NCBI GenBank assembly: GCA_964579675.1
Contig: CAZOIA010000020.1
Span: 1 to 42,660, forward strand
Length of the DNA: 42,660 nt
Direction: 5' to 3'
Source: CAZOIA01 sp964579675
GTDB lineage: Bacteria > Planctomycetota > Phycisphaerae > UBA1845 > PWPN01
Shown: positions 8,894 through 16,369 of the stretch, one piece after another
How the letters are laid out: each line of letters opens with the position of its first letter
Numbering within the stretch: the stretch's first letter is position 1
Translations under genes and position numbers: made by a program
Notes under the pieces: model-generated
Told to the model about the DNA's origin: nothing
The model's database searches: none
The model's input: the letters and a program-made list of their open reading frames with translations, nothing else

Positions 8894-9684
8894 GCCGTCG
8901 AACGACCGTCTACGTCGCGGCTCATGGGCGGTGGATGGCCTGCGTGTCGACCGTTTTCCCCCCATTTCGGCGGTCAACCGCCAGGAACGGAGCCGGCAGC
9001 GCCAGAAACCGGGTGTGCGGATTTGCGGATTCCAAACATTCAGTGGACGAAAGCCGCCCGCCCGCATAGGATCAAATGGCAGGTTCATTCTGCAGGGAGC
9101 GGGCTGGAGCGGCGGAGCGGACCTTGGACAGGCCACAACTCGCCGCCGCGGGGAAGTTCTTTCCCAAGTGCCTTTGCTGAAAGGAGTTACGTGACAGGGA
9201 GGGTGAGTGTTCGCATTGTGTTTGGGCTCCGGCTTTTTTCTCGAACCGGGAAAATATCTGGAAGTTTCTCGCAGAATGCCCTTGCAGTGAGCGACGCTCC
9301 GGTTAGAATGGATATCGTGAGTCGCGAGGTGTGGGAGTAGAAAGACGCAAACCTCGTCGCATCTCTCCTCTGGACAAGCATCGTCGTCTCGGGTAGGATG
9401 TCTGGTGATGTGGGGAGGGAAAGAGAGCTAGGGAACAAGACGCTATTCTCTCAGTACACGTCTTGAGGAAGACGTGGGAGAGTAGTATATCGGCCGGTTT
9501 CACGTAACGGAACGATTGGCGTTTTTGAGTCGCGAAGGTGTTGTCAGGTCTCCGGTGGCCAACGGCAGCGAGCGCCGTTGCCAGTTGCAGAATGAAGCGG
9601 ATAGATACAGGTCAGGCTTGTACACCGCAACAGACCGCATCGAACGGAGACGGGATGCATTCAAGAAAAGAGGAGGTTGGAATA
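8894..9684 (+). other. Gene-free region with long structured leader of the dockerin gene
   Basis: No convincing gene lies in these 791 bases. From a candidate promoter at 9282-9309 the transcript would carry a leader of about 370 bases before the ATG at 9685. It contains several stems: gcgaggt (from about 9325) pairing with acctcg...cgc near 9352, a perfect 8-base stem with GAGG loop at 9458-9477 (cacgtctt/aagacgtg), and a stem at 9556-9583 (caacggc/gccgttg extended by tgg/cca). An upstream segment around 9176-9245 holds a purine-rich stretch and a T run. I could not match it to a known riboswitch class. Confidence 0.5.
9282..9309 (+). promoter_or_regulatory. Candidate promoter of the dockerin-protein leader
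   Basis: TTGCAG (9282-9287), a 16-base spacer and TAGAAT (9304-9309) lie upstream of the long leader. The spacing is one base short of the optimum and the -35 box has 4 of 6 matches, so this is a candidate only. Confidence 0.4.
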
Positions 9685-11283
9685 ATGAGACCAATCAGAC
9701 TGGCAGTGGTCGTGGCGTTGTTGGCTGGCGGCACGGCGCTGGGGCAAAGCGTCATTAGTTATGAGTTGGAACTTGGGGGCAACAACCAGGTCGAGGTGTG
9801 GGAACAAGCCGGCCCGCCCTGGGGGAACCCGCCGTTCATTGCCGGCGACCCCGCCGACATGCAGACGTGCAACTCCGACAACCTCCTGACGTGGGACGTT
9901 GTCGTGAGAGTGTCCGGCATGCACCAGGATCCGCCCAGCGGCCCTGGTCACAACAACGAGACCAATGGCGCTTCCAATATGGTCTTTACGCTTCAGCTTT
10001 TTAACGCCGTCCAGGAAGGTCCGGACTGGGTCTGCGGCGACGTGCCTGTCGCGACGGCCAAATACGACAGCACAATGAACGACGGCGACGCCGATGGCAA
10101 TCGGCTTGTGGCTGATCCCCTAGAGATGGCCGCCTGCTGCCACATCTATGATATCAACAGTAATGGCCCCATCAGCGGCGAGGGGCCGGGACGCGTGTAC
10201 GACGTTCCGGACGACGGTGGACCGCGCCTGGACCGCGCGCAGTTCCCGAGCACCCTGAACGGGGATGCCACGCATGGCGCGAACCCACCCGGGTATCACG
10301 GCGGCGGTCGCATGGTGGACCCCCCGGGGACGCCGGCGTGGCAGCACGTGCCGGGTGATACCGACGATCTGGACGACACGAAGATCGGCATCGGCGAACT
10401 GGCGGGCATGGGCGCCGGTTACACCCAGTTCAAGCCCATCGGGGCCGGCGGGCTCCAGACCGCAGGCGTCGGGATCTGGCCTTACGCCATCTGGTACTGC
10501 TACCGCGGGTTGGGACATGTCCCGGTCTTCGAGGGCCAGATCGACGTGACGGGCATGGCTCTTGGCACCTACTGTCTTAAGCTGGTACCGGGCGACGGCA
10601 ATAACATTCTCCGCGGCGACTTCGAGTGTACGTCGGTTGAGATGTACGACTTCGCGGTGCCGGCCAACGAGGTTGTTGACGACTACATCATCTTCGAGGT
10701 CGTGCCGGGTACCGGTTGCGATGCCACGCTGAACAGTTGGGCGAGTGTGCGCTACCATGCCGGGCCGGTGTCGGGTGAGTTGGGCATCACGCTCGATGCC
10801 TCGGCGAGCGGTATTGCCGTAGTGAGCGAGACGCGTCGGTCGGACGTTGACCTGAAGGTCGTGATCGACATCACCGCGACCGGGACCCTTACGGTGACCG
10901 GGACCATCGAGGCCGAGGATGTGAGTACCGACGCAACGTACGCGGCCGCACCGACGGTGATCGATAACGGCAGCGGCAGCTACACGCTCGAGCTTCTGTG
11001 GGCCGGCGGCCTGCCGGATGAGGCATGTTACAAGATCGACCTGACGGGCAAGCTCAGTTGCACGATCCAGGGCGATGCTGACTGCATGCTCAGGGGTCTG
11101 GCCGGTGACACCAACGGCGACACCAACGCGGACCTGATCGACATGGCTCAGGTCAAGAGCAAGAACGGCGATCCGGTGGTGGGTGCAGATGTCCGGTTCG
11201 ATGTGAACCTGGACGGCAACATCGACCTGATCGACATGGCCATGGTCAAGAGCCTCAACGGGGGCTCGGCTACGTGTCCGTAA
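9685..11283 (+). CDS. Exported protein with C-terminal type I dockerin-like module
   Basis: The start at 9685 follows AGGAGG (9671-9676) with an 8-base gap, and a signal peptide comes next (LAVVVALLAGGTALGQ, residues about 5-21). The product is 532 residues. Residues about 22-330 are unrecognised, Gly/Asp-rich and beta-like, with scattered Cys (NSDNLLTWDVVVRVSG, YAIWYCYRGLGHVPVFEG). Residues about 345-465 look like a beta-sandwich of about 115 residues between two Cys. The end (about 470-532) has two dockerin loops, DTNGDTNADLIDMAQVKS and DVNLDGNIDLIDMAMVKS, close to type I dockerins. This differs from the DFGxFQ module of the minus-strand genes. No cohesin is encoded in the window. A terminator hairpin follows at once, so it is probably monocistronic. 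Confidence 0.8.
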   Translation: MRPIRLAVVVALLAGGTALGQSVISYELELGGNNQVEVWEQAGPPWGNPPFIAGDPADMQTCNSDNLLTWDVVVRVSGMHQDPPSGPGHNNETNGASNMVFTLQLFNAVQEGPDWVCGDVPVATAKYDSTMNDGDADGNRLVADPLEMAACCHIYDINSNGPISGEGPGRVYDVPDDGGPRLDRAQFPSTLNGDATHGANPPGYHGGGRMVDPPGTPAWQHVPGDTDDLDDTKIGIGELAGMGAGYTQFKPIGAGGLQTAGVGIWPYAIWYCYRGLGHVPVFEGQIDVTGMALGTYCLKLVPGDGNNILRGDFECTSVEMYDFAVPANEVVDDYIIFEVVPGTGCDATLNSWASVRYHAGPVSGELGITLDASASGIAVVSETRRSDVDLKVVIDITATGTLTVTGTIEAEDVSTDATYAAAPTVIDNGSGSYTLELLWAGGLPDEACYKIDLTGKLSCTIQGDADCMLRGLAGDTNGDTNADLIDMAQVKSKNGDPVVGADVRFDVNLDGNIDLIDMAMVKSLNGGSATCP

Positions 11284-11336
11284 AAGGGCTGACAGGCTGC
11301 TGGGGGGAGTGGTCCTCCCCCCAGGCCAGCCTTTTA
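11282..11336 (+). terminator. Intrinsic terminator after the dockerin gene
   Basis: A core stem ctggggggag (11300-11309) pairs with ctccccccag (11315-11324) around a 5-base loop. Outer arms AAAAGG-GCTG and CAGC-CTTTT extend it, giving a T run at 11332-11335. It begins at the stop codon of the dockerin gene and separates it from the PEP-CTERM pair. Confidence 0.75.
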
Positions 11337-11432
11337 AGGGAGATATATAGAGAGAAATAGTTCCGCTGGGGGAGTCAGATGCCTCTGGCGGAGGGAGAGT
11401 AGAGAGACCCAGAGAGAGAGAGGAGTAGAAGA

Positions 11433-12131
11433 ATGCGAGGTTCATTGATTGGTTTGGTGGTTGCCTTGTTGGCAGTCCCGGTGTATGGGCAGATAAGCGC
11501 GTATAGCGCTACGATTTCGATCGAGACGCCGGGGTCGGCGTTTGTTGCGGGAGGTGGTTGCCAGGGCCAGGACGCGAACGTGATCGACTGCGACGCTCTC
11601 GAGCTCAATGGGAGCGGGAACTGGTATCTGGACATTGTCGTCTCGTGCAGTGACACGTCGGGTATGAGCGCTTTCGGCATAACGCTCGGCAGTGATTGCG
11701 GCGACATCTGTTACCTCGACATGGAAGAGATGATGGGCAACATCCTCAACTACTGCGGGGCGTACTCCGGCTACGCAAGCCGCCCGGGCATGCCGAACAA
11801 CGGTTGGAGTCAGGCCGATGGCATTCGGGTCATGGCCGGATGCCTGCCTATGGCCGGGCCCCCGGATGATACGGTCGGTACCATTTATGGTACGGCCCCT
11901 GCCACCGACGGCCTGGCGGCCTGGCTGGAGATGACGCCGCTGACTTGCCCCGTCTGCTGCTGCATTGGTGCCTGTCCTCCGGATACCGGCGCCTACGTGG
12001 GCGATAGCGGCTACGAGCGGTGTGAGGTGGGCTACGGGAACCTGACGGTCATCCCGTTGTGCATCACGCCCGAGCCGGCCAGCGCTCTGCTGCTGCTGGT
12101 GGGTCTGCCGTTGCTGCGTCGTCGTCGCTAG
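11433..12131 (+). CDS. Cys-rich PEP-CTERM exported protein (tandem paralogue 1)
   Basis: The 232-residue product has a signal peptide (LIGLVVALLAVPVYGQ, residues 5-20) and ends in a PEP-CTERM tail: TPEPASALLLLVGLPLLRRRR with the PEP box near residue 213, a hydrophobic helix and a basic cluster. Such tails are known to be processed by exosortase in other bacteria. The body carries about 14 Cys, including a CCC run and conserved ITLGSDC, EMMGNILNYCGAYSGYASRPG and LPLMAGPPDD-like segments (GCLPMAGPPDD), suggesting a disulphide-rich extracellular fold. An AGGAG site precedes the ATG. The next gene is a close paralogue. The molecular role is unknown. Confidence 0.85.
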   Translation: MRGSLIGLVVALLAVPVYGQISAYSATISIETPGSAFVAGGGCQGQDANVIDCDALELNGSGNWYLDIVVSCSDTSGMSAFGITLGSDCGDICYLDMEEMMGNILNYCGAYSGYASRPGMPNNGWSQADGIRVMAGCLPMAGPPDDTVGTIYGTAPATDGLAAWLEMTPLTCPVCCCIGACPPDTGAYVGDSGYERCEVGYGNLTVIPLCITPEPASALLLLVGLPLLRRRR

Positions 12132-12199
12132 GGGACGAGCGCTGTAACGAGCAAGGGAGGAGTTAAAGCCAGAGTTTCGGATTGGAAATGGATGATCCG

Positions 12200-12234
12200 G
12201 CAACGGAACCGGCCGTCACGACCGGTTCCGTTGC
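12200..12234 (+). terminator. Hairpin terminator after PEP-CTERM paralogue 1
   Basis: Perfect 13-base arms gcaacggaaccgg (12200-12212) and ccggttccgttgc (12222-12234) enclose a 9-base loop. No T run follows directly, so it may terminate with help or protect the mRNA end. It lies 68 bases after the stop. Confidence 0.65.
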
Positions 12235-12235
12235 G

Positions 12236-12503
12236 GGTCACCGTTTCTTGGAGGTGAAGAGTACTACTACAAGTCGGGCAGTGCACCACCTGGAGGCCTG
12301 CCGAGGAAAAGCACACGACGAACGCGTCGTGACAGACAGACAGAAAAAGCATTAAACGCGGACAGGACGCCGCCCGGGAGTGGTTCCCTGGTGGTCTTAA
12401 AGAAACTCCTGAAAGCGATCCGGGCTAGGGATGGGTTGTCTCTGGCAGAGGGAGAAGAGAGAGGAGAAACCTACAGGAACCAAGAAAAGAGGAGGACTGG
12501 AGA
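12236..12503 (+). other. Leader region of PEP-CTERM paralogue 2, partly duplicated from paralogue 1
   Basis: No gene is seen. The last part (about 12438-12503) resembles the stretch before paralogue 1 (about 11385-11432): both have tctggc(a/g)gagggaga followed by a GAGAGAGGAG-rich purine tract. The small hairpin ctct-ggc-agag here corresponds to ctct-ggc-ggag there, a U-A to U-G change that keeps pairing. The gene duplication therefore seems to have included the 5' untranslated region. An acgacg-aacg-cgtcgt hairpin lies near 12317-12332. Confidence 0.5.
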
Positions 12504-13187
12504 ATGCGAAGTTTACTGGTTGGTTTGGTGGTTGCTGTGCTGGCGGTACCGGTGTTCGGGTCCAGTGCCACGATCTCGATCGAGACGCCGGGGTCGGTGT
12601 ATGATCCGAACGGCCACTGCTGTCCCCAGGCGCCCATGCAGGACGCGAACGTGATCGACTGCAATGATCTCCAGCTCAATGGCGACGGGAACTGGTATCT
12701 GGACATTGTCATCACTTGCGATGATCCGGCGGGCATGAGCGCGTTCGGGATCACGCTCGGCAGTAATTGCGACCTCTGCTACCTCGGCATGGAAGAGATG
12801 ATGGGCAACATCCTCAATTACTGCGGCGCGTACTCCGCCTACGCAAGCCGCCCGGGCATGCCGGACAACGGTTGGAGTCAGGGCGATGGCATTCAGATCA
12901 TGGCTGGATGTCTGCCCATGGCCGGGCCTCCGGATGACCAGGTCGGCACCATTTATGATACCGCTATGGCCCAGAACGGCCTGGCGGCCTGGCTGGAGAT
13001 GCTGCCGGTGGTCTGCGTGGATCCGTTCTGCTGCTGCATCGGTGCCTGTCCTCCGGGCAGCGCCGTCGTGGGTGACAGCAATTTCATGGCGTGTGACGTG
13101 ACGCTCATCCCGTTGTGCATCACGCCCGAGCCGGCCAGCGCCCTGTTGCTGCTGGTGGGTCTGCCGCTGCTGCGTCGTCGTCGCTAA
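12504..13187 (+). CDS. Cys-rich PEP-CTERM exported protein (tandem paralogue 2)
   Basis: This 227-residue protein is a close copy of the gene ending at 12131, with long shared stretches (SATISIETPGS, GNWYLDIV, MSAFGITLGS, EEMMGNILNYCGAYS, YASRPGMP.NGWSQ.DGI) and an identical PEP-CTERM end. The signal peptide is LLVGLVVAVLAVPVFGS. AGAGGAGG precedes the ATG. Differences cluster in the segment after the signal peptide, where it has an extra CC pair, and before the tail, where a few residues are lost. Most Cys positions are kept. A strong terminator follows at 13238-13271. Its role is unknown; export and surface anchoring are inferred from the tail. Confidence 0.85.
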   Translation: MRSLLVGLVVAVLAVPVFGSSATISIETPGSVYDPNGHCCPQAPMQDANVIDCNDLQLNGDGNWYLDIVITCDDPAGMSAFGITLGSNCDLCYLGMEEMMGNILNYCGAYSAYASRPGMPDNGWSQGDGIQIMAGCLPMAGPPDDQVGTIYDTAMAQNGLAAWLEMLPVVCVDPFCCCIGACPPGSAVVGDSNFMACDVTLIPLCITPEPASALLLLVGLPLLRRRR

Positions 13188-13237
13188 GACGATGAGCCGC
13201 AGGCAGTAACACAAGTTCCTCTGGATGGATCACTCCC

Positions 13238-13271
13238 GCAGCGGGATCGATCATGTGATCGGTCCCGCTGC
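13238..13271 (+). terminator. Intrinsic terminator after PEP-CTERM paralogue 2
   Basis: A 16-base stem (13238-13253 with 13256-13271) with one G-U pair and a very tight turn is followed by TTTCG. It lies 50 bases after the stop codon and before the GH4 gene. Confidence 0.75.
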
Positions 13272-13323
13272 TTTCGTGTGCCGGGCACGATCGAAGTAGC
13301 GAAAGAATGAGTCGGGCTTGGGT

Positions 13324-14613
13324 ATGGCAGCCAAGGTTGTGCTCATCGGGGCGGGGAGTTACGTTTTTACGGCCTCCACCCTTTACGATCTGATCTGCGA
13401 CTACAGGCTGGCTGACCTGGAGCTGTGGTTCGTCGATCCGGATGTTGAATCGGCGGAGCTCATGGCCGGCGTCGCTCGTCGAATGGCCGCCTCCAGGGGT
13501 ATTGATGTAGCGACGTCCTGCACTGCAGACAGACGGGACGCACTGCCGGCGGCGGACTACGTGACGACCTCGGTGGCTGTCGAGGGCCCCCGGCGGTGGC
13601 AGACCGACCGCACGGTGGCCGAGAGGCACGGCGTGATTGACGTACGCGGCGAGCTGGGCGGAGTCGGCGGCCTGTCCTACACGCTGCGGCAAGTGGCCTT
13701 GTTGCTTGGAATCTGTCGTGACGTGGAAGAGCTGTGCCCGCGGGCCGTCCTGCTGAACGTCAGCAATCCGCTGCCTCGGGTCATGACGGCCATCGCAGGC
13801 TACACGACGGTCCAGGCATGCGGGCTCTGCAATGCGGCCTTCGGCGGGGTGGGCGGGTTCGAGAACCTGGCCAGGCTGCTGCAACGGCCCAAGGAGGAGT
13901 TCCACGTGGTCAGCGGCGGCACTAACCACTTAAGTTGGCTGCTCGAGATCACCGAGGTTGGCACGGGGAAGGACCTTTACCCGGCCCTGCGCGAGGTCAT
14001 CGATCGGCTGCCCGCCGATGCGATGCCGCTGAGCATTCGATGCCTTAGGCAGTACGATCGGTTTCCCCTCTCGGGGGATGGGCATATTGCCGAGTTCTTC
14101 CCCTACGACAGCGGTGTGATGAAACGCGGCACGAGCGCGTTTCATGGTACGGCCGAGCAGCGGCAGCGCCGCCGCGAGAACCTTGCCCGCACGGCGGCGG
14201 GCGAGATGCCCTGGGAGCCGCTCCTGGAACACCGTTCGTGGGAACGCCCGGCGGAGATCATCAACGCGACGGTCACCGGCAAGCCCTGCGAGTTGGCGAT
14301 GCTGAACCTCCCCAACCGCGGCGCCATGCCCGAGCTCGCGGATGAAGCGGTTGTCGAAGTGCCCTGCGTTGTGCGGGACGGCACGATAACCGCCCGCAAG
14401 GTGGGGCCTCTGCCCGATCGTCTCCGTGAACTTCTGGTCACGACCAGCACGGTCAACACGATGGCCGCCCGGGCCGCCGCGACTGCCGACCGGGCGATCC
14501 TTCATGATTGCATCGACGCAGATCCAGCCATTCCTGACAAGGATGGCGCCCATGCGGCCATCGAGGAGTTGATCATCGAGCACGCCGATCTCCTTCCCGA
14601 CTGGGTGGAGTAG
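13324..14613 (+). CDS. Glycoside hydrolase family 4 enzyme (NAD- and Mn-dependent)
   Basis: GH4 enzymes cleave alpha- or beta-glycosides in the cytoplasm by a redox mechanism using NAD+ and a divalent metal. The 429-residue protein (ATG at 13324; a TTG two codons earlier is possible) opens with the Rossmann loop KVVLIGAGSYVFT. It has LLNVSNPLPRV (the Asn-Pro substrate motif) at about residue 145, ACGLCN with the metal-ligand Cys at about 163-168, and GGTNHLSWL with the metal-ligand His at about 200. Length matches the family (420-480). GLCN resembles the phospho-beta-glucosidase and galacturonidase branches more than MelA-type GLCH proteins, but substrate cannot be assigned. No sugar transporter or PTS gene is nearby. 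It is probably monocistronic. Confidence 0.85.
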   Translation: MAAKVVLIGAGSYVFTASTLYDLICDYRLADLELWFVDPDVESAELMAGVARRMAASRGIDVATSCTADRRDALPAADYVTTSVAVEGPRRWQTDRTVAERHGVIDVRGELGGVGGLSYTLRQVALLLGICRDVEELCPRAVLLNVSNPLPRVMTAIAGYTTVQACGLCNAAFGGVGGFENLARLLQRPKEEFHVVSGGTNHLSWLLEITEVGTGKDLYPALREVIDRLPADAMPLSIRCLRQYDRFPLSGDGHIAEFFPYDSGVMKRGTSAFHGTAEQRQRRRENLARTAAGEMPWEPLLEHRSWERPAEIINATVTGKPCELAMLNLPNRGAMPELADEAVVEVPCVVRDGTITARKVGPLPDRLRELLVTTSTVNTMAARAAATADRAILHDCIDADPAIPDKDGAHAAIEELIIEHADLLPDWVE

Positions 14614-15055
14614 TACCGTACGTGGTCAAGGTCTGGACACTGCACGCGAGCCGCGGGCTTCGGCCCGCGCGGCCACGCAGGCGTGACTGGCGTGTCGCCT
14701 GGGGTGCATGACACTTTGGGCGGCTTGTTGGAAGGCGCCGCCCCCAGGTGTTTCCGAACCGCGCCCGTAAGGAAGCGGACCCCCTCTCCGTAGCGAGCCC
14801 GTAAGGAAGCGGCCCTGGCGCATCCGCAGATACTCCCCTCCCTGACGGTCGGGGTTCGGAAAAGCGAGGTGCGGTCCCCTTCTCCGCCCGAAGGTCCCCG
14901 CCGGAACTGTCACGCACCCTGTCGCCTGGGCAGGAGCTGGGTTGCCTCGCATCGGCCTGTCCCTTCGGCTATCCTGATCGCGTGAGGCCGGCGCGGTCTA
15001 CGGCCGGCGACCGCGTGGCTTCCACGCAGATTGGCAGCCCAGCAGGACTTGTGAT
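14614..15055. other. Gene-free region with short dispersed repeats
   Basis: I see no gene in these 442 bases. It holds family A palindrome copy 2 (14648-14674), two direct copies of cgtaaggaagcgg around 14766 and 14808, and a ccctccctgacggtcgggg palindrome-like segment near 14837-14856. Such clustered short repeats are common in large planctomycete intergenic regions. Confidence 0.5.
14648..14674. repeat. Palindromic repeat family A, copy 2
   Basis: A gagccgcgggc arm pairs with gcccgcgcggc across a ttcg turn with one bulged base. It is the same element as at 1556-1587 and 41303-41330. It lies about 35 bases after the GH4 stop and could act as its terminator, although no T run follows. Confidence 0.65.
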
Positions 15056-16282
15056 ATGCCCGCATCCCGCGACTATCCGAAGCTCAGGCCGGTGGAGGCT
15101 TTTCCCACCAATCAGGACGGGGATCAGATGTTCGTGGTCTGTGATCCGTCAGGCTTAGCTGAGGGTGCCCTGAACATGTCGCGGGCGGCGTTGCTGCTCC
15201 TCTCGCTGATGGATGGCGAGCATAGCCTCGAAGACATCCGGCGGCTCTTTGCCGAGCAGGTGGGGCAGGCAGTGCCCGCTGAGCAGTTGGCCGAAATGGT
15301 CGAGCGGCTCGACGCTGCCCACTACCTGGACAGCCCCGCGTTCGCCGGCTACTTCCAGTCACTCGTGGACGGTTATCGGTCCGCACCGGCCCGGGTCTCC
15401 ATGGATGAAGCGTCGTTCGGGGCCGGGGATGGCGAACTCGGCCCGATGATCGGGCGGATGCTGGCGGCCTGCGAGCTTTCCCTGGCGGGGCCGCGGCGGA
15501 AGTTGGCCGGGCTAATCGCGCCGCACCTGGACTTCGCCCGCGGCAAGCCCGGTTACGCGGACGCTTACGCAGCGCTGGCGGTCGGCCAGCGCCCCCGACG
15601 CGTGGTGATCCTGGGCACGAACCACTTCGGCCGGGCCCCCGCGCCCGTCGCTACTCGCAAAGACTTTCAAACCCCTCTCGGAACCACTCGTACCGATCGG
15701 GCCTTCATCGAGGCCCTCGAAGCGAGCCTCGACTTCGACCTGTGCGAACATGAGTTCGATCACCAGCGCGAGCATTCGGTCGAGTTGCAGGTGTTGATCC
15801 TCCAGCAGCTTTTCGGGGCCGGCAACTTCGAGATCGTGCCGGTCTTGTGCCCCGACCCGTGCGGGGCGGGCGGAACCACCGCGCAGGACGGCGAGGGGAC
15901 CGGCCTCCGCGAGTTCGCCGAGGTGCTGGGCGAACGGGTCCGCACCGACGGTACGCCAACCGTACTCATCGCCGGGGCGGATCTAAGCCACGTGGGCCGG
16001 CGGTTCGGCGATCCTTGGGATCTGGACGAGACGTTCCTGAGAGAAGTCGAGCGGAAGGATCGAAAGGCGCTGGATGCGATTGTCGCGGGGGGGCGGGATG
16101 CGTTCGTGGAAACTCTGAAGAGTCACGACAACAGCACCCGGGTCTGCAGCGTCGGTTGCATCTACGCCCTGGTGACCGCGTTGCCTGACGCCCGGCCCGA
16201 GTTGCTCCGATACCATCAGGCAGTCGATAGTAAGGGCGGCACCTGCGTGACCTGTTCCGCGATGGCGTTCTGGGCGGGCTAG
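15056..16282 (+). CDS. MEMO-family protein (AmmeMemoRadiSam protein B) with N-terminal PqqD-like domain
   Basis: The 408-residue product has two parts. Residues about 8-110 resemble a PqqD/RiPP-recognition winged helix (LNMSRAALLLLSLMDGEHSLEDIRRLF...LAEMVERLDAAHYLDSP). Residues about 145-408 are a MEMO domain: APHLDFARGKPGYADAY, VVILGTNHFG, EHSVELQVLILQQLFG, IAGADLSHVG and CSVGCIYAL, which keep the His residues expected for metal binding. MEMO relatives in bacteria are usually about 270 residues and often encoded with AMMECR1 and a radical SAM gene; neither is adjacent in the same direction. The next gene, convergent, has a radical-SAM-like domain. AGGA lies 8 bases before the ATG. The MEMO call is firm; the biochemical role is not established for this form. 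Confidence 0.85.
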   Translation: MPASRDYPKLRPVEAFPTNQDGDQMFVVCDPSGLAEGALNMSRAALLLLSLMDGEHSLEDIRRLFAEQVGQAVPAEQLAEMVERLDAAHYLDSPAFAGYFQSLVDGYRSAPARVSMDEASFGAGDGELGPMIGRMLAACELSLAGPRRKLAGLIAPHLDFARGKPGYADAYAALAVGQRPRRVVILGTNHFGRAPAPVATRKDFQTPLGTTRTDRAFIEALEASLDFDLCEHEFDHQREHSVELQVLILQQLFGAGNFEIVPVLCPDPCGAGGTTAQDGEGTGLREFAEVLGERVRTDGTPTVLIAGADLSHVGRRFGDPWDLDETFLREVERKDRKALDAIVAGGRDAFVETLKSHDNSTRVCSVGCIYALVTALPDARPELLRYHQAVDSKGGTCVTCSAMAFWAG

Positions 16283-16369
16283 CACGCTGCCCTTCGGGCC
16301 GCTCTGCTGGAGGCCCCCAAGGCGATTATCGGCTTGCACTACCGGTCCTCGACCTTGTGAACGATTCGG

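Noticed and set aside
9330..9410. Possible cyclic-di-GMP (GEMM) riboswitch
   Set aside because: Only scattered pieces (gacgcaaacc, gggtagg) match. The full set of conserved stems and the receptor loop could not be drawn.
13486..13500. GLCN instead of GLCH in the GH4 enzyme as a lost metal ligand
   Set aside because: The metal-ligand Cys and the later His (TNHLSW) are present, and GLCN is normal in some GH4 branches.
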